Source: Tenacibaculum sp. (GTDB lineage Bacteria > Bacteroidota > Bacteroidia > Flavobacteriales > Flavobacteriaceae). Taken from it: a stretch of DNA of 64,000 nucleotides. Position 1 is the first letter of the stretch. Each line of letters starts with the position of its first letter. The stretch lies in contig JAKVCX010000004.1 in the NCBI GenBank assembly GCA_022448525.1, forward strand, positions 788,300 to 852,299, read 5' to 3'. The notes below the pieces were generated by a model. It did not search any database. It was given only the letters and a program-made list of their open reading frames with translations, and was not told where the DNA came from. A program made the position numbers and the translations under genes. This document shows, in pieces, positions 41,800-49,579 of the stretch.

Positions 41800-44076
41800 T
41801 TACTTCTTTTTCTTATGTAACCATGGTTCTAACACTAATTTTAATTGTGTTGTTCCATCCGGATAAGTACCTGTAAATTCTGAAGGTACTGGTGGTTGAT
41901 TTGTTTTAATAAATTCAATTGGATTTTCATCATAAGAGAATCCGTAAGCTTGCGCCATTTTAGTTCCTTGAGCAGATTTCGCAGCTTTTGCCGGTAAAGA
42001 AAATATATTTACTCCTTTTACAGTTGCAGTATGCATAAAATATGAAAATAGATTTTGCGTAACTCCTAATGGATACCAACTAGTCTCTTTTCCCCATAAA
42101 GTCGTTGTTCTCCCTTCATCATTTCCAACAGCTTTAGTAAGAGCTACTCCTCTATTTAAAGCAGTACTTAATTGATTTTCTAAACCATTTAAAATAACTT
42201 GTAGATTCGCATTATTTGGATATCTAATTGCTCCATCAGCGAATAAACCACTTCCTGCAAATGTCATTTGACCTGATGATTGGTAATAATTCGTTGGTGC
42301 TTTTGAAAATTTGAATTGTTTAGTTTTTATAACACATTTTGGTGCAGTACTCACATTTAAAGAAACAATTTCTCCTAATGAATTTTTAGTAATTCCAGAA
42401 ATTGTAACCAATGTATTGGATTTACAACTCGCATTACTAACATACATTCCTTCAATAATTCCAACAGAACTTGGTAATGGAGTTTCAAATGTTAGTATAC
42501 TATTTTTAATCGAACCTTTTATTACTGACCTTTTATTTGTTTGTGAATCTTCATAAGAAACAACTGAAAAACCAACAGGATTAAAAACATACAGGCTCTC
42601 AGATAAACCAGAAGCTGTAAATTCTAAAGCATCATGTGTATTTGTGGTCCCTGGAAAAGTAACACCAGATTTTGGTTTTACATTAAAAAAATACGGATTG
42701 CCATTTTTATCTTTTTGCCAAATATTCATATTTAAAGAAGCATCGGTAAATAAAGTATTCAGTGCGTCGTCAAATACTTTTTCTAAAGCACTTGTTTTAC
42801 TAGCTAAATACAATCCTGGATTCACCAACACTGTTAGGTTTTTATCAACCTTTACAGATAGATCATTATAAGCAGTTGAATTGTTATACTTCTTCATAAA
42901 TGGTTTGTAAGCATTTGAAACTTGTTCAGCACTAATTCCAGCATTTTGTCCTACTCTACCCAATTCATTTCCTGCAGCATTTTCCGCTATTAATGAAAGT
43001 GGAAAGAAAAATCCATCAACCATAGAAACATCCATAAATAATCCTTGACCTGACTCAAACGTTGGTTCAATATAACTGTACTGAGGAAAATCAGATTGAG
43101 GAGGGTTACTCACTTGATTTACGGCTACTCCATAACTACTGTAGGAAAAGCCTAAGTTACCATTACCTGTCTTCCCTGAATTGTCTTTATACGTTTTAGA
43201 AGTATTTGCCACAAAAAAATAAATCCTTGCTCCAATTATCGGATTGGTATTACTTAACTGAATACTTGTAATATCAGTTCCTAATTCGTAAGATTCTACA
43301 AAACCTTTTTTCTTTGTTACTTTAGTAAATATTCCTTGTTTATCGGCATTTACTGTTAGTATTTTTTTTGATCCTGTACTATATCCTAAAACATAAACTT
43401 TATAATTTGGACCTAACCCTGTTAAATTTTCAAGAGATAATGTATAAGAACCGACTATGGTTTTCTTCTTATTTTTCTTTGGCTTATCCCAATACACTAT
43501 TTTTTGTGGTGCTTTTGCCTTGTATCCATGTACCTCAACTGACACAGAAACACTTTTAGCAACGTGAGCAGGAGTTTTTACTGTAACCAAAGTATCTGTC
43601 ACATTTATCGGTTGATTACCTGCTGCACCAAAATTTACATAATTAGCTCCAGAGAAATAACTTCCCTTAATTTTTATAATTTGATTTCCTTTGGTTGACA
43701 CAGTATCTGGACTAAACCCAGTTACGCTAGGATATTGATAGAAAAATTTAGGCTTATTTGTACATGTTTTTCCATTAAACACAACTTGTACCGGAGCACC
43801 TGTTAGTGGCGGATTAGCGTTTACTGGTGATTTAACCACGATTATTGAATCTGATTTTACATTATTACTGCTAACAAGTACTCCTGTTGATCCAAAAATG
43901 ATACTTTCTAACTTTTTAGTTGTAAATCCACTTCCTTTAATAGTTACAGTAGTACCTCCACTAATTCCCCCTTTTGACGGACTAATACTTTCAACTTTTT
44001 GTGCATTCCCTGAATTAAAAAACAACACTCCTATAATTAGAAATACTGCGTTAATTTTATTCGCTATAGTTTTCAT
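41800..44076 (-). CDS. Secreted GH64-like beta-1,3-glucanase with two IPT/TIG domains
   Basis: A signal peptide (about 1-25) leads to two IPT/TIG Ig-like domains (about 28-115 with SISPSKGGISGGTTVTIKGSGF; about 117-200 with GFSPDTVSTKGNQIIKIKGSYF), a beta-1,3-glucanase N-terminal-like sandwich (about 205-310), and a catalytic region with NNPPQSDFPQYSYIEPTFE-like acidic segments, GLFMDVSMVDGFFFPLSLIAE, TALNRGVALTKAVG and SYFMHTATVKGVNIF, then MAQAYGFSYDENP near the end, resembling GH64 laminaripentaose-producing enzymes. It would attack laminarin-type glucan of algae or fungi. The homology call is by pattern, so moderate certainty. Monocistron on the minus strand. Confidence 0.7.
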   Translation of the reverse strand: MKTIANKINAVFLIIGVLFFNSGNAQKVESISPSKGGISGGTTVTIKGSGFTTKKLESIIFGSTGVLVSSNNVKSDSIIVVKSPVNANPPLTGAPVQVVFNGKTCTNKPKFFYQYPSVTGFSPDTVSTKGNQIIKIKGSYFSGANYVNFGAAGNQPINVTDTLVTVKTPAHVAKSVSVSVEVHGYKAKAPQKIVYWDKPKKNKKKTIVGSYTLSLENLTGLGPNYKVYVLGYSTGSKKILTVNADKQGIFTKVTKKKGFVESYELGTDITSIQLSNTNPIIGARIYFFVANTSKTYKDNSGKTGNGNLGFSYSSYGVAVNQVSNPPQSDFPQYSYIEPTFESGQGLFMDVSMVDGFFFPLSLIAENAAGNELGRVGQNAGISAEQVSNAYKPFMKKYNNSTAYNDLSVKVDKNLTVLVNPGLYLASKTSALEKVFDDALNTLFTDASLNMNIWQKDKNGNPYFFNVKPKSGVTFPGTTNTHDALEFTASGLSESLYVFNPVGFSVVSYEDSQTNKRSVIKGSIKNSILTFETPLPSSVGIIEGMYVSNASCKSNTLVTISGITKNSLGEIVSLNVSTAPKCVIKTKQFKFSKAPTNYYQSSGQMTFAGSGLFADGAIRYPNNANLQVILNGLENQLSTALNRGVALTKAVGNDEGRTTTLWGKETSWYPLGVTQNLFSYFMHTATVKGVNIFSLPAKAAKSAQGTKMAQAYGFSYDENPIEFIKTNQPPVPSEFTGTYPDGTTQLKLVLEPWLHKKKK

Positions 44077-44263
44077 GATAATTGATTAAAGTTTGGTTAT
44101 TCCCTTGTATTATTGATATCAAAATTAGAAATGAATGATTACTTATTGAGAGATAATTGTTACAAGTGTCATGGAAAATGGAACAAAAGAGTGATTTACT
44201 GGCATAAAAAAAGAAGATGAAAGAGTTTCGTATCAAAGGTTACAATAAGAGAAATTACTATCT

Positions 44264-44271
44264 ATATTTGT
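44264..44271 (+). promoter_or_regulatory. -7 element of the pseudouridine synthase gene
   Basis: TATATTTG matches the consensus, 18 bases upstream of the TTG start at 44290. The -33 box is poor. It supports a start near 44290. Confidence 0.55.
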
Positions 44272-44289
44272 GTTCCTTAAAACTATCTT

Positions 44290-45156
44290 TTGAAACTAAG
44301 AGAGCAACATAAAGTAAAACATCTTGAAAATCCGATTCGATTACAACAATATGTAATTGGTATTTTCTCAACAATTCCTACGAAATCAGGAATGAAAAAG
44401 GCCATTAAGAAAGGACTTGTTTTCGTAAATGGTGAAGTTGCTTCGACAGCTTTACTTATAAAAGGTGATGAAACGATCGAGTTATTTGAGGAAGAGCAAA
44501 AAGAGAAGAAACAATTTATATTTCCTTTAGAAGTCATTTTTGAAGATGACTATTTAGCAATTATTTTTAAACCTGCGGGTATCGTGGTTAGTGGAAACTC
44601 CTTTGCAACAATAAATAATGCTCTAGAACAAAATATTCAACCAAGTTCTCAAAACGATGCGGTAGTTCCGAGAGCTGTTCATAGATTAGATTATCCTACG
44701 AGTGGTTTGTTATTAATTAGTAAAACTCATAAAACGACTCATTTACTAGCAAAGCTTTTCGAAGATAAAATTATTCATAAAAAATACCATGCTGTAACCA
44801 TCGGAAAAATGGAAAGTATAGGTCAAATATCTTTACCTATTGATGGAAAGGAATCTTTCTCCGAGTATAAAGTTTTACAATCTATCAGCTCAGAGAAATA
44901 TGAAAACTTAAATCTTGTTGAACTTCATCCAAAAACCGGTAGAAGACACCAATTAAGAAAACACATGTACGAAATTGGAAATCCGATTTTAGGCGATAAA
45001 GATTATTTTATCGAAGGTAAAATTTCATATGGAAATGGATTGTATCTCCATGCTTCTTCTTTATACTTTATTCATCCAATTACAAATGAACCAATGAATT
45101 TCAATAAAGATTTACCCAAGAAATTTAAGAGACTTTTTCCAGATGTTTCATTGTAA
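44290..45156 (+). CDS. RluA-family pseudouridine synthase
   Basis: Changes a uridine of rRNA or tRNA to pseudouridine. An S4-like RNA-binding region (about 17-64; SGMKKAIKKGLVFVNGEVA) is followed by the catalytic domain with the family signature HRLDYPTSGLLL (catalytic Asp134), HKKYHAVTIG and TGRRHQLRKHMYEIGNPILGDKDY. The TTG at 44290 is used because it is preceded by a promoter and no ATG precedes the S4-like part. Its 3' end overlaps the MocR-type regulator on the other strand by 32 bases. The target site is not known. Confidence 0.88.
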   Translation: MKLREQHKVKHLENPIRLQQYVIGIFSTIPTKSGMKKAIKKGLVFVNGEVASTALLIKGDETIELFEEEQKEKKQFIFPLEVIFEDDYLAIIFKPAGIVVSGNSFATINNALEQNIQPSSQNDAVVPRAVHRLDYPTSGLLLISKTHKTTHLLAKLFEDKIIHKKYHAVTIGKMESIGQISLPIDGKESFSEYKVLQSISSEKYENLNLVELHPKTGRRHQLRKHMYEIGNPILGDKDYFIEGKISYGNGLYLHASSLYFIHPITNEPMNFNKDLPKKFKRLFPDVSL

Positions 45157-46606
45157 GAGATAATCGATGAATCAATTCATGGATTTCATCTTCATTAAAA
45201 GTTGCGAATCCAATTCGAATACAATTATGATTTGTGTTCTCAATATCGTATCGTTGATAATCTCCTATTGATAACTTATACTTCTCACCTATTGCTGAGA
45301 CTTCTTTCCATTTAAACTGATTTTTCAAATGGACCCAAACAGCCATCCCTCCTTTGGGAATTTCAAATTCAAAATAGTTATTTAACTTTTCTGATAACAA
45401 CCTACAAAACAAATCCCTTCTACTTTTATAAACCTTTAAAACTTTACGAATATGACTATCTAGTTCTCCCGACTGAATGAAATCAGCAAAGGTTAATTCT
45501 AATAAAGCATCACCTTGTCTATCTACAATTCGTCTTAAATTAGCCGCTTCATCAATGAAAGATTTTGGAGCCACTAAATATCCAACTCTAAAAACAGGTG
45601 CAACCGTTTTACACACCGAACCAATATAAACAACATTTCCATTGGCATCATGACTCGCTAATGGTAAAATCGGTGCATGATTATAATTAAAATCATAATC
45701 GTAATCATCTTCTAAAATGGCAAATCCATATTCTTTAGCCAGGTTTAACAAATGAATTCTCCTTTCGGCAGACATTGTAACTGTAGTTGGATGATGATGA
45801 TGCGAAGTAACATAAACTGCCTTAACCGATCCTTTCTTACATAAACGTTCTAAATCATCCGTAACTAAACCACATTCATCAACCGCTACTCTTTTTATTA
45901 CAGCTTTTGCATTGGAAAAAGTTAAGTCAGCAGAAATATAATTGGTCTTTCCAACCACGATTATGTCTCCTTCTTTAAATAATAGTTGGGAACTCAAATA
46001 AATTCCGTTCTGACTTCCTCTTGTGATTAAAATATTGTCTTTGGTAACACTCAAACCACGAGTAGAATTCAAATAATTCGCTAGAACTTCACGTAATTTT
46101 TTATTCCCGTATGTTGAACCATAAGATAAATGAGGGAAAATAGATGTACGATCAACAATTCTTCGATATGTTTTAGCAATTTCTTTTACTGGGGTTAATC
46201 TAGTATCCGATATTCCATCGTTGATGTACATAACCTCATCTTCATTCGTAAGAGAAGTTCTTTGCAGAGCAGGATTCTTATAAAAAGTAAATCCTAATTT
46301 ATTCTCATTAACTGTTTTTTTATTATCAAAATCTAATGGTAAAATATCTGGTAAGTTCCGATTAACAAAAGTTCCCTTTTTGGGAATACTTTCTACCCAA
46401 CCCTGAAGTATCAATTCCTCGTAACATGCAACGACCGTTTTTCGATGTACACCGAGTAGTTCCGCTAATCCTCTAGTTGCAATTAGTTTAGTACCTGATG
46501 GAATTTTACCTTCTTTAATTAAGTTAATTAACTGATTTGTTAATTGTAAAAACAAAGGTTCTTTGCTCTTTCTATCAATTTCTAAACTTGTTTTATACGG
46601 AAACAT
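45125..46606 (-). CDS. MocR/PdxR-type transcription regulator with aminotransferase domain
   Basis: GntR winged-helix domain (about 10-85; EPLFLQLTNQLINLIKEGKIPSGTKL, ELLGVHRKTVVACYEELILQGW) joined to a class I aminotransferase-like domain (about 110-490). The PLP lysine is Lys333 in YIGSVCKTVAPVFRVGY, and the DDYDYDFNYN segment is also kept. MocR proteins sense PLP or amino-acid adducts. It is divergent from the DJ-1/PfpI operon with an 81-base gap that holds two TCTGGACTA repeats, the first of which overlaps its ATG, so it may repress itself and control the operon. Effector unknown. Confidence 0.92.
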   Translation of the reverse strand: MFPYKTSLEIDRKSKEPLFLQLTNQLINLIKEGKIPSGTKLIATRGLAELLGVHRKTVVACYEELILQGWVESIPKKGTFVNRNLPDILPLDFDNKKTVNENKLGFTFYKNPALQRTSLTNEDEVMYINDGISDTRLTPVKEIAKTYRRIVDRTSIFPHLSYGSTYGNKKLREVLANYLNSTRGLSVTKDNILITRGSQNGIYLSSQLLFKEGDIIVVGKTNYISADLTFSNAKAVIKRVAVDECGLVTDDLERLCKKGSVKAVYVTSHHHHPTTVTMSAERRIHLLNLAKEYGFAILEDDYDYDFNYNHAPILPLASHDANGNVVYIGSVCKTVAPVFRVGYLVAPKSFIDEAANLRRIVDRQGDALLELTFADFIQSGELDSHIRKVLKVYKSRRDLFCRLLSEKLNNYFEFEIPKGGMAVWVHLKNQFKWKEVSAIGEKYKLSIGDYQRYDIENTNHNCIRIGFATFNEDEIHELIHRLSLTMKHLEKVS

Positions 46607-46637
46607 CTGGACTACTAATTAAATCTATTCTGGACTA
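46606..46637 (+). promoter_or_regulatory. Tandem TCTGGACTA operator for the MocR-type regulator
   Basis: TCTGGACTA occurs at 46606-46614 and again at 46629-46637, a 23-bp period (about two turns of DNA). The first copy overlaps the regulator's ATG (46604-46606), and the second ends 22 bases before the -7 element of the DJ-1/PfpI gene, over its -33 region. The core CTGGAC resembles direct repeats described for MocR-family regulator TauR (recalled). Strong candidate operator. Confidence 0.6.
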
Positions 46638-46659
46638 AAACTATACACCATAAATATAT

Positions 46660-46667
46660 TATTTTTG
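46660..46667 (+). promoter_or_regulatory. -7 element of the DJ-1/PfpI operon
   Basis: TATTTTTG matches TAnnTTTG, 20 bases upstream of the ATG at 46688. The second TCTGGACTA copy lies where the -33 box should be, so the regulator could activate or block polymerase. Confidence 0.55.
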
Positions 46668-46687
46668 ATACGACTAACACACACAAC

Positions 46688-47290
46688 ATGAAAAAAAACG
46701 TCGGTATTTTTATTTTTGACAATGCAGAAGTATTGGATTTTGCGGGTCCTTTCGAAGTATTCTCTGTTACTTCTGAATTAAATAATTTCGAATTATTTGA
46801 TGTATTTACAATTGCTAAAACAAAAAAGGCAATCTCAGCAGTAAACGGATTATCAGTAAATCCTAAGTACGACTTTAACGATTGTCCTAAAATTGATATT
46901 TTAATTTTAGCAGGTGGAGATGGAACCAATCAAGTAATTAAAGATGAAGAAGTAATTAATTGGATTGCTGAACAACATAAAGAAACTGAAATTACTATGA
47001 GTATTTGCTCTGGATCTCGATTTCTTGCATTAATCGGTGCATTAAACAACAATCCTTATTGTACCCATCATCAGGTTTACGATGACATGAAAAAGTTAGT
47101 TCCGTCTGGAATTCCAATTAAAGATAAGCGATTCACACAAGCTAATGAAAAGACTTACACATCTGGTGGAATTTCTGCAGGAATCGATTTATCATTTCAT
47201 ATTATTTACAAATTACATGGAAAGGAAATTATAGAAAATACGGCTAAATACATGGAATATCCAATTAACAAAGAAGTTTATAATTCATAA
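46688..47290 (+). CDS. DJ-1/PfpI-family protein
   Basis: A 200-residue class I glutamine-amidotransferase-like fold. Features: NVGIFIFDNAEVLDFAGPFEVFSV at the N-terminus, LILAGGDGTNQVI (about 71-84), nucleophile Cys107 in MSICSGSRFLALIG and TSGGISAGIDLSFHII at the end. This is the subgroup related to AraC-type sensor domains and isonitrile hydratase. It may act as a glyoxalase-, chaperone- or hydratase-like enzyme; sequence does not decide. First gene in the four-gene operon controlled across the divergent MocR-type promoter; the GNAT gene follows after 6 bases. Confidence 0.88.
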   Translation: MKKNVGIFIFDNAEVLDFAGPFEVFSVTSELNNFELFDVFTIAKTKKAISAVNGLSVNPKYDFNDCPKIDILILAGGDGTNQVIKDEEVINWIAEQHKETEITMSICSGSRFLALIGALNNNPYCTHHQVYDDMKKLVPSGIPIKDKRFTQANEKTYTSGGISAGIDLSFHIIYKLHGKEIIENTAKYMEYPINKEVYNS

Positions 47291-47296
47291 AATTAA

Positions 47297-47824
47297 ATGG
47301 AAACTATTACTAACGATATACGATTAGCTACATCAAAAGATGCTTCCTTATTGGCTTTACTTGGTCGAATTACATTTAGAGAATCACATGGAGGTTATAT
47401 TGAAGATAAAACAAATTTGGATGCTTATTTAGATCGAGCATTTTCATTTGAAACTACAGCCAGAGAGTTAAATGATGATAACAACATTTATTACCTTATC
47501 TACAAGAATAATTTTCCAGTTGGTTATGCTAAGTTAGTTAAGAACGCTACTTCTGAATTTATTCATAATCAAAACATATGTCGATTAGAAAGAATTTATG
47601 TTCTTGAAGAGTTTATTTCTCAAAAGTTCGGAATAGACTTATTAAATAAAACTGTAGATAAAGCTAAAGAACTTGGTTTCGATATAATGTGGTTATCTGT
47701 ATACATTAAGAATACTAAAGCTATTAAATTCTATCAGAAAAACAATTTTGAAGAAGTAGGAAGTATTTCGTTTCAAATTGGTAAAAAAGGATATGATAAT
47801 CCAATTCTAGCTAAAAAACTATAA
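47297..47824 (+). CDS. GNAT-family N-acetyltransferase
   Basis: Acetyl-CoA-dependent N-acetyltransferase of 175 residues: an N-terminal helix with IRLATSKDASLLALLGRITFRESHG, the core strand NICRLERIYVLEEFISQKFGIDLLNKTVDKAKELG (a variant of the acetyl-CoA loop) and the C-terminal IMWLSVYIKNTKAIKFYQKNNFEEVGSISF. The substrate is unknown, and it may modify a small amine or amino-acid derivative related to the MocR effector. One base separates it from the OsmC gene. Confidence 0.85.
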   Translation: METITNDIRLATSKDASLLALLGRITFRESHGGYIEDKTNLDAYLDRAFSFETTARELNDDNNIYYLIYKNNFPVGYAKLVKNATSEFIHNQNICRLERIYVLEEFISQKFGIDLLNKTVDKAKELGFDIMWLSVYIKNTKAIKFYQKNNFEEVGSISFQIGKKGYDNPILAKKL

Positions 47825-47825
47825 A

Positions 47826-48296
47826 ATGAAAAAGCACAACTACAAAGCACAAATTACTTGGACGGGCAATGAAGGTTCAGGAACATCAAAATATAACGAA
47901 TACAATAGAAATCACGATATTCAAATTCTTGAAAAGTATGAAGTTATAAAAGGTTCTAGCGATCCTTCATTCTTAGGAGATAAAACAAGATATAATCCAG
48001 AAGATCTTTTCATTTCTTCGTTATCATCTTGCCACATGCTTTGGTATCTACACTTATGCTCGGTACATAAAATAGTTGTTACAGAATATATTGATAATGT
48101 CACCGGAATAATGGAAGAAGCAAATGACGGAAGTGGAAAATTCACAGGTGTTACATTACATCCAAAAGTCACTATAACGGAAGCTTCTAAAATCGATTTG
48201 GCAAATAAGTTACATGAAGAGGCAAACAAAATGTGCTTTATAGCGAACTCATGTAATTTCAAGATTGAACACAAACCTACAACAATATCAACCTAA
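47826..48296 (+). CDS. OsmC/Ohr-family peroxide-reducing protein
   Basis: A 156-residue protein of the OsmC group that reduces organic peroxides with a thiol. The peroxidatic Cys is Cys69 in SSLSSCHM; the second pair is Cys137 and Cys143 (CFIANSC), of which one resolves the bond. PEDLF precedes the first Cys. It follows the GNAT gene after 1 base and precedes the PNPOx-like gene by 4 bases. Its place in this operon suggests the regulator responds to electrophile or redox stress (inference). Confidence 0.85.
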   Translation: MKKHNYKAQITWTGNEGSGTSKYNEYNRNHDIQILEKYEVIKGSSDPSFLGDKTRYNPEDLFISSLSSCHMLWYLHLCSVHKIVVTEYIDNVTGIMEEANDGSGKFTGVTLHPKVTITEASKIDLANKLHEEANKMCFIANSCNFKIEHKPTTIST

Positions 48297-48300
48297 AAAA

Positions 48301-48960
48301 ATGGCAGAATTCGAAAAAACAAAACTAAACAGAGTTAAACGAGGTGCGAACAGAGCTGTTTATGATGAAGTAGTAATAAATGAAATTCTCGACGCGGGAT
48401 TTATAGCTCAAGTAGGATACATTTACGATGGTTATCCCATAAGTATTCCTATGGCTTATGCGAGAAAAGATGATAAAATATATTTACATGGATCAACTGC
48501 AAACAGGATGCTTAAAACTGTTTTAGATTCTGGTAAAACATCCATAAATATAATGCATTTAGACGGGTTGGTGATTGCTCGTTCAGGGTTACATCACTCT
48601 GTTAATTATCGTTCTGTGACGTTGTTTGGTGATTTAAAAGAAATAAAAGACGATAATAACAAAACGAGCATCTTAAAGGATATTGTTGATCAAATGATTC
48701 CAAATCATTGGGATACATTGCGACCAATGCATCAGAAAGAATTAGACAGGACAATGGTCGTTGAGTTTACGATTACCTCAGCTTCTGCAAAAATTAGAGC
48801 AGAAGGCGTAAATGATGAACCAGAAGATTATCAGTTACCTTATTGGGCAGGAGTTATTCCTGTAAAACAAAAATTAGAACAACCTATTCCAGATAAAGGT
48901 TATCCTTCAACTATAGATATTCCTGAACATATTCAAGTTCATTACAATAGATACAAATAA
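48301..48960 (+). CDS. Pyridoxamine 5'-phosphate oxidase-like FMN-binding protein
   Basis: A 219-residue split-barrel flavin-binding protein of the PNPOx-like superfamily: ILDAGFIAQVGYIYDGYPISIPMAYARKDDKIYLHGS, then GLVIARSGLHHSVNYRSVTLFGD and the C-terminal YWAGVIPVKQ. It is of the subgroup found in genes for nitroimidazole-resistance-like or heme-handling proteins and need not act on vitamin B6. ATG at 48301 is chosen since a longer TTG start (48265) would overlap OsmC by 32 bases. Last gene of the MocR-linked operon. Confidence 0.85.
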   Translation: MAEFEKTKLNRVKRGANRAVYDEVVINEILDAGFIAQVGYIYDGYPISIPMAYARKDDKIYLHGSTANRMLKTVLDSGKTSINIMHLDGLVIARSGLHHSVNYRSVTLFGDLKEIKDDNNKTSILKDIVDQMIPNHWDTLRPMHQKELDRTMVVEFTITSASAKIRAEGVNDEPEDYQLPYWAGVIPVKQKLEQPIPDKGYPSTIDIPEHIQVHYNRYK

Positions 48961-49117
48961 ATCAATCTTATAAATAAAACAAAAAAGACGACTCTATAAT
49001 AGATGTCATCTTTTTGATCATTAGGGGAGTTATTAACTCAAATTATTTACGGCGGCAAATGTATTTTATTGACTGTTTTCTAATGTAAATAAATTGTTAC
49101 TTAATTACTACAAATGA

Positions 49118-49137
49118 CATTTATAAACATAGTATAA
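49118..49137 (+). repeat. 20-bp direct repeat, copy 1
   Basis: CATTTATAAACATAGTATAA, present again at 49290-49309, 172 bases downstream. The two copies flank a terminator-like hairpin. The 12-base core AAACATAGTATA also occurs in the rplS promoter (57124-57135). Confidence 0.75.
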
Positions 49138-49166
49138 GAAAGAAGGTAAAATCACTATAAAAAAAG

Positions 49167-49195
49167 AAAACAGCTTTAAAAATTAAAGCTGTTTT
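49167..49195. terminator. Terminator-like hairpin between the two direct repeats
   Basis: A 13-bp perfect stem (AAAACAGCTTTAA 49167-49179, TTAAAGCTGTTTT 49183-49195) with a 3-nt loop and a short T run. It is 206 bases past the PNPOx-like stop, too far for its usual terminator, so it may end an unannotated small transcript. Confidence 0.65.
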
Positions 49196-49289
49196 TGAGG
49201 GAGGCATAAATTCAAATAATACGATGCGAAATTATACATAATACTTGATTTTAAATGTGAAAAAAGTGTTAGAAAAATGTTATTAAAAT

Positions 49290-49309
49290 CATTTATAAAC
49301 ATAGTATAA
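49290..49309 (+). repeat. 20-bp direct repeat, copy 2
   Basis: Exact copy of 49118-49137. A related CAGTATAA follows shortly after at 49324-49331. Confidence 0.75.
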
Positions 49310-49364
49310 TACTGGGCTGAACACAGTATAAAGAGATATAAAAAAACACCTAGTTTATTAAAAA

Positions 49365-49553
49365 CTAACTAAATAGATTTGTAAAATAAATGAGTATCAT
49401 AGCAATGATTACAAGTGCATAAACAATTATTCTAGAAAGTCCTTCTGCTAGCTCTCTTTTTTCTTCATTTATGAGCTTTGAAATAATAATACTTCTAATC
49501 ATAAATAAAGCTAAAACTACAATTGTAAAATAAGTTAATTTATCACTATTCAT
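49365..49553 (-). CDS. Small two-helix membrane protein, hypothetical
   Basis: A 62-residue protein with helices at about 6-25 and 40-60 separated by a charged loop (KLINEEKRELAEGLSR). No family recognised. It is in a gap between divergent genes and its ATG lies 26 bases from the ATP-grasp start. Chance ORFs of this size occur in AT-rich DNA, but the amphipathic pattern and its place look genuine. Confidence 0.5.
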   Translation of the reverse strand: MNSDKLTYFTIVVLALFMIRSIIISKLINEEKRELAEGLSRIIVYALVIIAMILIYFTNLFS

Positions 49554-49579
49554 TTTGCTAAATTAAGTAGATTTACATT

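Larger units (their letters stand above)
48961..49364. other. 404-base intergenic region with direct repeats and a hairpin
   Basis: No gene is visible. It holds an imperfect hairpin after the operon (about 48983-49016), a 20-bp direct repeat (49118-49137 and 49290-49309), a near-perfect hairpin between the repeats (49167-49195), and a weak inverted repeat near 49351-49367 next to the small reverse-strand gene. It is the longest gap in the window. It may be a remnant of a small mobile or duplicated segment, or carry a small RNA; the sequence alone does not tell. Confidence 0.5.

Noticed and set aside
41800..44076. Adhesin-only protein because of IPT/TIG domains
   Set aside because: The C-terminal 500 residues look like a GH64 enzyme rather than further Ig repeats, though this rests on pattern matching.
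49118..49309. Insertion-sequence ends
   Set aside because: The repeats are direct, not inverted, and no transposase frame lies between them.
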